From Eudoraea sp. (GTDB lineage Bacteria; Bacteroidota; Bacteroidia; Flavobacteriales; Flavobacteriaceae), in assembly GCA_024639765.1 (NCBI GenBank), contig JAHEHU010000012.1:1-49379 (forward strand): DNA of 49,379 nt, in the 5' to 3' direction. The position numbers and the translations under genes are program-made. The notes beneath the pieces are model-generated. The model was not told where the DNA came from and ran no database searches. It saw only the letters and a list, made by a program, of their open reading frames with translations. Positions within the stretch are counted from its first letter, which is position 1. Every line of letters starts with the position of its first letter. Below, piece by piece: positions 43,548 through 49,379 of this stretch.

Positions 43548-43672
43548 GTCTTACCCTTAATATTAATTTTTTCTTCCAGCGATGGCCTTTTTTTGATCTT
43601 ACGTGGTCTGCGTACTCCATAAGACTTATTTGCGATCTTTCCTCTTTTGCTGCTTTTGTCTCCTTTTCCCAT
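43544..43672 (-). CDS. 30S ribosomal protein THX
   Basis: A 42-residue very basic protein on the minus strand, starting MGKGDKSSKRGKIANKSYG and continuing with VRRPRKIKKRPS. This is the pattern of ribosomal protein THX (bTHX), a small peptide stabilising the head of the 30S subunit, first seen in Thermus and common in Bacteroidetes. It is below usual gene-calling length. The C-terminal extension SLEEKINIKGKT is somewhat longer than usual. Its TAA overlaps the lipoprotein stop in the bases TTAA. Confidence 0.85.
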   Translation of the reverse strand: MGKGDKSSKRGKIANKSYGVRRPRKIKKRPSLEEKINIKGKT

Positions 43673-43786
43673 GATTAAAATTTACTTTAAGATATAAAAA
43701 GTACACGAAAAGGGCAAAGAAGAAACTAAAAGGCTAATTGGCTGATAGGTCTAAAAATAGTACATTGCCTTTTAGACCCCTATCTA

Positions 43787-44446
43787 TTGTTCCACCATAT
43801 TCATCCATACCAACCTTTTCTTTTTCCCGAAGCGACCAAAATGATCGTGGGAACCTTGCCTCCTCCCAGATTTACACAGGGAGAGTTGTTGCCAGGTGAT
43901 GTTAATTTCTGCTATGGCAGCAGGGATGGACAGCTTTGGCCCATCTTAGACCAGATTTTTGATCTTTCACTGAGTTACGAGACCACAGAAAAAGCTATTG
44001 ATGAAAGAATGCAATTCTTACGAGCCCGTAAGATTGCTATTTGCGATGTTGTGGCCCGTGCCAAACGGAGTAAAATAGATGCGTCCGATATAGGAATGAA
44101 AGACGTCCAACTCAGGAATATTATTGGGTATTTACAGGAATACACCAAGATACATACCCTTTTGTTTACCGGGGGTAACAGTCTGAACGGTCCGGAATAT
44201 CTTTTTAGGAAACATCTAAGGAAGCATAATATTACTTTGCGAAGTATTTCTGATGAGGTACCCAGATTCCATGAATTTAGTTTAAAATCGCCTTCCAGAG
44301 TAATAAGGACAGTTTCTTTAACTGCGCCATCTGGGGCTGCCAACAGGGCTGTAGGTGGTATGGCGCTTTACAAGAAAATGAAAGAAGATAATCCGAATTT
44401 TAATACATTCGATTTTAGGGTCCAACAATATCAACCCTTTTTCTAG
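43787..44446 (+). CDS. Uracil-DNA glycosylase superfamily protein
   Basis: A 219-residue protein of the UDG superfamily. The first motif region reads MIVGTLPPPRF, then FCYGSRDGQLWPILDQIF; the second reads VSLTAPSGAANRA near the C-terminus, in place of the usual HPS loop. This resembles the less-studied hypoxanthine/mismatch branches rather than family 1 UNG. It may remove deaminated bases from DNA, but the catalytic residue is uncertain. The start appears to be TTG at 43787 because relatives extend N-terminal to the only early ATG (residue 19). A hairpin follows at 44455-44487. Confidence 0.8.
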   Translation: MFHHIHPYQPFLFPEATKMIVGTLPPPRFTQGELLPGDVNFCYGSRDGQLWPILDQIFDLSLSYETTEKAIDERMQFLRARKIAICDVVARAKRSKIDASDIGMKDVQLRNIIGYLQEYTKIHTLLFTGGNSLNGPEYLFRKHLRKHNITLRSISDEVPRFHEFSLKSPSRVIRTVSLTAPSGAANRAVGGMALYKKMKEDNPNFNTFDFRVQQYQPFF

Positions 44447-44728
44447 GCTACATTAAAAAGGGCCTTGTCGCAGAACAAGGCCCCTTTACGAGAACACTAT
44501 ATGAAAATGAAAAACGGTAATGTATTATTACTCATGCAATATATGCCAGATCTCCTTTTTGGAAGAAAGTATGTTGTAAAGGGTGTTGGTTTTGTTGTCA
44601 GGATAGATTATTTTGTTATTTCGGGTATGGAAACCTTAGTCTACGGGAATAATATGGATATTTATACCCTAAATTAACATTGGTCAATTTTCGATCTTTG
44701 TTGCCCATTTTGAAGAGAATAGAGATAT
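44447..44728. other. Gene-poor spacer between the UDG-like gene and ppc
   Basis: Apart from the hairpin at 44455-44487 I see no convincing gene. A 70-codon open frame at 44465-44677 starts with TTG inside the hairpin and has no recognisable domain, so it is not called. The last 50 bases probably carry the ppc promoter; GATCTTTG near 44696-44703 is one mismatch from the -7 consensus. Confidence 0.5.
44455..44487 (+). terminator. Hairpin terminator after the UDG-like gene
   Basis: GGGCCTTGT (44460-44468) pairs with ACAAGGCCC around a six-to-seven base loop, flanked by A-rich and short T sequences. The T-run is longer on the minus strand, so it may be bidirectional or mainly protective of the 3' end. 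Confidence 0.6.
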
Positions 44729-47275
44729 ATGCCACAAACCAAACGATTAGAAGAATTTAAAAAACTGGTTACCAACAAGTTCTATATATACAATAGCTTG
44801 TTTCTAAACCTTCCTTACCAAAATATTGAGAATGTGGGGATGTTGATCCCGCTGCTTCATCACAGATGCGAAAAAGGACTTCAGTCTGGTCAGAACCCAC
44901 AGCAGATCCTCGACCATTTCTTTGGGACCTTTGCCAATATAGATTCGGAACAGGATAAGATCGATTTTATGTTCAAGATCATACAGTATGTAGAACGGCA
45001 AGTGGTTTTATATGACAGTGTGGAAGATGCTGCTTTTCCAAAATTGCACGAGTTGAGTACGTCACGTACTATAAAGGATTACTTTCAGCTCGTAGATAAG
45101 AAAAAGAAATGGAATGAAATTTCCAGGCAATTGGAAACCTTCAGTGCCAGAATAGTCCTTACGGCCCATCCCACTCAATTCTATACCCCTGCGGTACTCG
45201 ATATTATTGAGGAGTTGCGGCAACTTATTCTGGATGATAAGATCAACGATATTGATTTGGTATTACAACAGTTGGGCCTTACTTCACTGATCAATTCAAA
45301 AAAACCTACACCGCTGGAAGAGGCCAAGAATATCATTTATATCCTCAGACACATTTATTATGATGCTGTGGGAGAGTTGTACAGCTACATCCGCGCCAAT
45401 GTACGAAAAGAGAATTTTGAGAATTATAATATTTTAAAGCTGGGTTTTTGGCCCGGAGGCGACAGAGATGGCAATCCTTTTGTTACAGCCGCCATTACCA
45501 GGGACGTTGCAGATGAGCTTCGGATAACACTGATGAAGTGTTATTACAACGATCTGAAAAAACTACGCAAGAAACTCACTTTTAAAGCACTTCAGGAACC
45601 CCTGAACCACCTGCAGCAGGAACTGTATACCGCCATGTTCAATGCCGAGAAGGTATTAGGTTATGAGGAGATCATTGGTTCATTGATGGGAATCAAAGAA
45701 ACGCTCGATGAGAGATACCAGGGATTATACGGTCAGGAACTGGAACAATTAATGGATAAGGTTCGCATTTTTAAGACCCATTTCGCTACCCTCGATATTC
45801 GTCAGGATCACAGCAAACATTATCAATTAATCGAAGAGATCCTTCAAAAGAACGGGTATATCAAAGGTGCCCTTTCAGAATTGGAAGATACCGAACTTAT
45901 GAAGATCTTATTACATGAAAACATACAGCTTAGGGCAGATGATTTTAAGGATGATATCTCAAAGGATACCATACGCAACATAAAACAGCTAAAGGCCATT
46001 AAAGCTAAGAACGGAGAAGATGGCTGTAACAGATATATCATTAGTAATTCTGAGGATATATTTTCTGTTCTTTTTGTTCACGCCCTGTTTCGGTGGTGTG
46101 GATATACGGCTGAGGAAATCTCGTTCGATATTGTACCCCTTTTTGAAACCATGATCGGGATGGAACGATCAGAAGAGATCATGAACACCTTGTTCTCATT
46201 GCCGGAATACCAAAGGCACCTCCAACAAAGAGAACAAAAGCAGACCATAATGCTTGGATTTTCGGATGGTACTAAGGATGGTGGTTATCTCAAGGCAAAC
46301 TGGTCGATTTTTAAGACCAAGGAAACGCTGTCCAAAGTTTGTTCTAAGCATGGTATAAAAGCGCTTTTCTTTGATGGCAGAGGAGGCCCGCCGGCACGTG
46401 GGGGAGGTAAAACACACAGATTTTATGCTTCTCAGACCAAAGATATAGCCAACAATGAGATACAACTAACTATACAGGGGCAGACAATAACAAGCACCTA
46501 TGGAACCAAGGACCATTTTATCCATAATTCTGAACAATTGCTTACAGCCGGACTCTCTAATAATCTTTTTGGGAAAGAGAACGTAATAAGTACAGAGTCT
46601 AGGAAGTTATTGGAAGAATTGTCACTGTTAAGCTTCAATAAGTACGATGCGCTGAAACAGCACCCAATGTTTATTCCGTATCTGGAAAATAGGAGTACCT
46701 TAAAATATTATACGAAGGCCAATATAGGAAGCAGGCCTGGTAAAAGGGGAAAGAAGGCAAAACTGGAATTGTCCGATCTAAGGGCCATTTCCTTTGTAGG
46801 GTCATGGAGTCAGCTTAAACAAAACGTACCGGGATATTTTGGAATTGGAACAGCTCTGCAAAACCTGGCAGATAAGGGAAGGTTAAAGGATATCAAAAAA
46901 CTGTATAGAGAAGTGCCTTTCTTTGAAGCGTTGATGCTCAACAGTATGATGTCTCTTTCCAAATCCTATTTTGAACTTACTGCCTATATGAAAGAAGATC
47001 CCAAGTATGGCTCTTTTTGGCAGATCCTTTATGAGGAATACTTGTTATCGAAAAAGATGTTACTCAAAATCAGTAATTTTAAGATCTTGATGGAAAACGA
47101 GGCTGTTTCAAGGGAATCTGTTAAGATCAGGGAAAATATAGTTCTCCCTTTATTGGTTATTCAGCAATATTCGCTCCAAAAGATTGGCCAGGGAACCAAG
47201 TACAAAGACGTTTATGAGAAAATTGTAACACGTTCTCTCTATGGAAATATCAACGCGAGCAGAAATTCAGCCTGA
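44729..47275 (+). CDS. ppc: Phosphoenolpyruvate carboxylase, Bacteroidetes type
   Basis: An 848-residue enzyme with VLTAHPTQ (catalytic His147), FWPGGDRDGNPFV, LDIRQDHSKH, GFSDGTKDGGYLKANW and the glycine-rich loop GRGG at 550-553 followed by PPARGGGK. It fixes bicarbonate onto phosphoenolpyruvate to make oxaloacetate. Differences from the E. coli enzyme are FDGRGG instead of FHGRGG and a C-terminus ending NASRNSA rather than RNTG. These make it a divergent subgroup, so allosteric control may differ. The BLUF gene follows after 30 bases with no terminator between. Confidence 0.93.
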   Translation: MPQTKRLEEFKKLVTNKFYIYNSLFLNLPYQNIENVGMLIPLLHHRCEKGLQSGQNPQQILDHFFGTFANIDSEQDKIDFMFKIIQYVERQVVLYDSVEDAAFPKLHELSTSRTIKDYFQLVDKKKKWNEISRQLETFSARIVLTAHPTQFYTPAVLDIIEELRQLILDDKINDIDLVLQQLGLTSLINSKKPTPLEEAKNIIYILRHIYYDAVGELYSYIRANVRKENFENYNILKLGFWPGGDRDGNPFVTAAITRDVADELRITLMKCYYNDLKKLRKKLTFKALQEPLNHLQQELYTAMFNAEKVLGYEEIIGSLMGIKETLDERYQGLYGQELEQLMDKVRIFKTHFATLDIRQDHSKHYQLIEEILQKNGYIKGALSELEDTELMKILLHENIQLRADDFKDDISKDTIRNIKQLKAIKAKNGEDGCNRYIISNSEDIFSVLFVHALFRWCGYTAEEISFDIVPLFETMIGMERSEEIMNTLFSLPEYQRHLQQREQKQTIMLGFSDGTKDGGYLKANWSIFKTKETLSKVCSKHGIKALFFDGRGGPPARGGGKTHRFYASQTKDIANNEIQLTIQGQTITSTYGTKDHFIHNSEQLLTAGLSNNLFGKENVISTESRKLLEELSLLSFNKYDALKQHPMFIPYLENRSTLKYYTKANIGSRPGKRGKKAKLELSDLRAISFVGSWSQLKQNVPGYFGIGTALQNLADKGRLKDIKKLYREVPFFEALMLNSMMSLSKSYFELTAYMKEDPKYGSFWQILYEEYLLSKKMLLKISNFKILMENEAVSRESVKIRENIVLPLLVIQQYSLQKIGQGTKYKDVYEKIVTRSLYGNINASRNSA

Positions 47276-47305
47276 TACAAGATGTGCCGATATTAAATTT
47301 TTTTA

Positions 47306-47752
47306 ATGGATAATAAAGTTTATCAACTTATCTACCGCTCTAAGGCCCTACCTAGGTTAAAACCTGAAGAGATAGTGGAGATCATAGATCAAGCTAACGA
47401 ATTTAATGGAAAGATGGGAATCACAGGATGCCTTGTATATGACAGGGGCCATTTCCTTCAACTTTTGGAAGGTGAAAAAGATCCGGTTGATGAATTGTAT
47501 AGAAAAATAGAAAAAGACTCAAGGCATTCAGAAACTGAGGTCCTTTCCACGGGATATACAGAAAACAGGATCTTCGAATCCTGGAAAATGGGCTATGTTG
47601 CATTAGCTGATAAAAGTGCTGGAGAAAAGAAAGAATTGGCCAAAAATGCAAAAAATGAATTGGCCAAGGTTTCCACAAAGAGTGATTTTACATCTAAAGT
47701 CTACTGGTACAATGTTCATTCTCTTTTAACAGAATCTATGTACTACAAATAA
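47306..47752 (+). CDS. BLUF-domain blue-light sensor
   Basis: A 148-residue protein consisting of a single BLUF flavin domain and a short tail. By alignment to AppA the photoactive residues are Tyr10 (LIYRSKA), Asn34 (EFNGKMGITG), Gln52 (HFLQLLEG), and Trp93/Met95 (SWKMGY), all present. RKIEKDSRH is also typical. It should bind FAD and change hydrogen bonding on blue light. There is no effector domain, so it must signal by binding a partner, as short BLUF proteins do. It lies 30 bases after ppc on the same strand with no terminator seen. Confidence 0.94.
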   Translation: MDNKVYQLIYRSKALPRLKPEEIVEIIDQANEFNGKMGITGCLVYDRGHFLQLLEGEKDPVDELYRKIEKDSRHSETEVLSTGYTENRIFESWKMGYVALADKSAGEKKELAKNAKNELAKVSTKSDFTSKVYWYNVHSLLTESMYYK

Positions 47753-47767
47753 TCAACAGGGAGAACT

Positions 47768-47809
47768 GCAAAATAAATTGCTGATCAATTAAATCTGATC
47801 AGTATTTGC
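47768..47809. repeat. Inverted repeat between the BLUF and peptidase genes
   Basis: CTGATCA (47781-47787) pairs with TGATCAG (47796-47802), and an outer GCAAA-TA/TATTTGC stem extends it with a small bulge. It lies between two convergent genes but lacks a long T-run on either side, so it could be a weak bidirectional terminator or a protein-binding site. Confidence 0.45.
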
Positions 47810-47823
47810 CTAAAATAGGAAGA

Positions 47824-49320
47824 TTATAATGGGCTGCTCATCAGGTGATAAAACGTCTTAATGCCATAAGCGATCTGTCCTATTCGAAGATTTTCATTGG
47901 GACTGTGTTGATTGTTATCAGGATTTACCATGGGCACAATGAAAGCGGGGATCTTAAGTTCATTAATAAAGGGAGCAATAGGTACTGTACCGCCCATAAT
48001 TCGTATCTGCACTACAGGTTCCTGAAAAGCGTCACCCAGTGTACGTACCAAAAACGTTCCATATTCATTATTCAGATCTGTTCGGAACGCGTCTGTCACA
48101 GAGCCCTCTCTTAAGGTTAGTATTTTTTGATGTGTCATTCGCTCTTCATAGGTTGGAATCGTATCGGTAATATAAAATCCTTCTTTTTCTATATAAGATC
48201 TTACGAGATTCTTCAGCCTGTCACCCTTTGTCTCCGGTACCAGCCTAAGGTCTATCTCGGCTGTAGCGGTTGACGGCACTATGGTCCTGGCTTTTTCACC
48301 GATCCAGGCTGATCCAAGACCCCGTATGTTAAGGGAAGGATATTGTAAAGCTTCCTGGTAAAAACCGCCTACCTTCTCTGGTGTGTTGACCGCCAGATGT
48401 TCATTGATAGCGGTGGCATCATCTGGTACACTTTTCAAGACATCCATTGTAGCAGCATCTATTGTGATGCCATCATAGTATCCGGGTATGGTTACTCTAC
48501 CATTGGCATCTTTCATGCCAGCCAGAAGTTGAGCCAGTTGGAATCCCGGATTGGGTGCGTAATTCCCATAATGACCACTGTGTTGCGGATATTCCGGTCC
48601 ATAGGTCGTTAGGCTAACCGAGGTAATTCCCCTGCATCCATATACCACCGTTGGTTTTCCCGAAGAATGTACCGGCCCGTCATTGATAATCAGAAAATCT
48701 GCCTCCAAAAGGTCCTTGTAAACTTTTACTGCTTTTGGCAATGGTTTACTGCTTTTCTCTTCTTCGCCATCCAGTATGACTTTTACGTTGAAGGAAAGTT
48801 CCTTATTCTCCTTTTTTAAAAGATCGATGGCATTTAAAAACATAACTATCGGACCTTTATCATCTGAAGTGGACCTGCCAAAAAGCCTCCAATCGTAATC
48901 AATATCATCTTTTAGGTCCTCAACCGATTTTATGGTAAAACCATCTGCCTCAGGTGCCTTGAGAACAACTTTATACGGGTTGGGTTGATTCCATTTGGAA
49001 GGATCTACAGACTGCCCATCAAAGTGCATGTAGAAAAGAATGGTAGGTTTTTCATCTACCATAGGTAAGGCAGCGAAGAACAAGGACTGCCCTTCTGTGG
49101 GCAATACAGAGGTATTAAAACCACGCTTATTGAATTCTTGTGTGAGCCAGTTTAGGTTGCGATTTATATCTGCTGTTTCCAGAGCATCGTTGGGAATGGC
49201 AATAAATTGTATCAACTCATCAATGGCATGCCTTACTTGTGATTTTAATGCAATATCGGCCTGTGGATAGGCCATTGACCCAATACAAAAAATAGTAATA
49301 AGTGTAAAAAGCTTTTTCAT
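47824..49320 (-). CDS. M20-family metallopeptidase, secreted
   Basis: The 498-residue protein has a signal peptide ending AYPQ, then the M20/M25/M40 fold. Metal ligands are His99 (YMHFDGQ, with catalytic Asp101), Asp153 or Asp154 (STSDDKGP), the catalytic Glu in DGEEEKSS, Asp214 (INDGPV), and the final His in NNQHSPNENL. A dimerisation domain occupies roughly 245-380. It resembles carnosinase-like dipeptidases more than aminoacylases. It would act in the periplasm or outside the cell, probably freeing amino acids from small peptides. The window ends 59 bases upstream of its start, with no recognised promoter. Confidence 0.93.
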   Translation of the reverse strand: MKKLFTLITIFCIGSMAYPQADIALKSQVRHAIDELIQFIAIPNDALETADINRNLNWLTQEFNKRGFNTSVLPTEGQSLFFAALPMVDEKPTILFYMHFDGQSVDPSKWNQPNPYKVVLKAPEADGFTIKSVEDLKDDIDYDWRLFGRSTSDDKGPIVMFLNAIDLLKKENKELSFNVKVILDGEEEKSSKPLPKAVKVYKDLLEADFLIINDGPVHSSGKPTVVYGCRGITSVSLTTYGPEYPQHSGHYGNYAPNPGFQLAQLLAGMKDANGRVTIPGYYDGITIDAATMDVLKSVPDDATAINEHLAVNTPEKVGGFYQEALQYPSLNIRGLGSAWIGEKARTIVPSTATAEIDLRLVPETKGDRLKNLVRSYIEKEGFYITDTIPTYEERMTHQKILTLREGSVTDAFRTDLNNEYGTFLVRTLGDAFQEPVVQIRIMGGTVPIAPFINELKIPAFIVPMVNPDNNQHSPNENLRIGQIAYGIKTFYHLMSSPL

Positions 49321-49379
49321 GGTAGTACGGATCTTTTATGGAATAAATGTAAACAATTCTCAACTCCTATTGCCTGGGG

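Noticed and set aside
44465-44677. Open frame of 70 codons between the UDG-like gene and ppc.
   Set aside because: It starts with TTG inside a hairpin terminator, shows no domain or signal peptide, and the spacer looks like a 3' end plus promoter region.
1-49379. Mobile elements, CRISPR arrays, tRNA or rRNA genes.
   Set aside because: No transposase or integrase frame, no regularly spaced repeats and no cloverleaf or rRNA sequence was seen on either strand.

Overview
The window looks like chromosomal core DNA from a member of the Bacteroidetes, most likely the family Flavobacteriaceae and probably aquatic. Several things point this way. The gene types are flavobacterial: a Bacteroidetes-style phosphoenolpyruvate carboxylase, ribosomal protein THX, an acyl-CoA-binding protein beside psd, and SHNLRS-type PAS histidine kinases. 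The lipoproteins are typical of the group. Several genes carry the Bacteroidetes -7 promoter element TAnnTTTG and lack clear Shine-Dalgarno sequences. By eye the GC content is around 40%. I see no IS element, phage gene, CRISPR array, tRNA or rRNA.

Layout, left to right. 1-9 kb: the end of kynureninase, an MFS transporter, a lipoprotein, a ClpP paralogue, then a minus-strand cassette of flavin reductase, DUF2256, cryptochrome DASH and iron-sulfur photolyase, followed by kynurenine 3-monooxygenase (kynureninase and the monooxygenase belong to one pathway but flank the photolyase cassette). 8-16 kb: a cysteine-less COG1579 protein with Nif3, LpxK, then a minus-strand run of sigma factor, LipA, GAPDH and a hybrid histidine kinase. 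16-22 kb: a small cysteine-rich membrane protein, an ECF sigma/anti-sigma pair, a structured intergenic region, MurB, an aminotransferase, a double-DTG protease with a PDZ domain, and DUF1573. 22-28.5 kb: ValS, an LRR lipoprotein, an unknown secreted protein, an alkylglycerol-monooxygenase-like membrane hydroxylase and a creatininase-family hydrolase. 28.5-33.4 kb: a minus-strand operon RsfS, FtsH, LUD protein, CdsA, Psd, ACBP (ribosome silencing, membrane proteolysis, phospholipid synthesis). 33.4-39 kb: BirA, SRPBCC, PyrE, NUDIX, and a response regulator with a five-PAS kinase. 39-43 kb: CoaD and Ddl diverging from PASTA protein and RluD, then YaaA. 43-49.4 kb: lipoprotein, ribosomal protein THX (too short for most ORF callers), a UDG-superfamily protein, PEP carboxylase followed closely by a BLUF blue-light sensor, and an M20 peptidase.

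Most of this is housekeeping. The parts that deserve a second look are the two light-related loci (a two-photolyase operon with a flavin reductase and a zinc-ribbon DUF2256 protein; and a BLUF photosensor apparently co-transcribed with PEP carboxylase), a possible small RNA upstream of the ECF sigma gene, the loss of all zinc cysteines in the COG1579 protein, and a repeated habit of convergent genes ending within six bases of each other. Six of ten convergent junctions have no room for an intrinsic terminator. I found no convincing wholly new system; the ppc-BLUF pair and the photolyase cassette are the best candidates for a functional unit not yet described.
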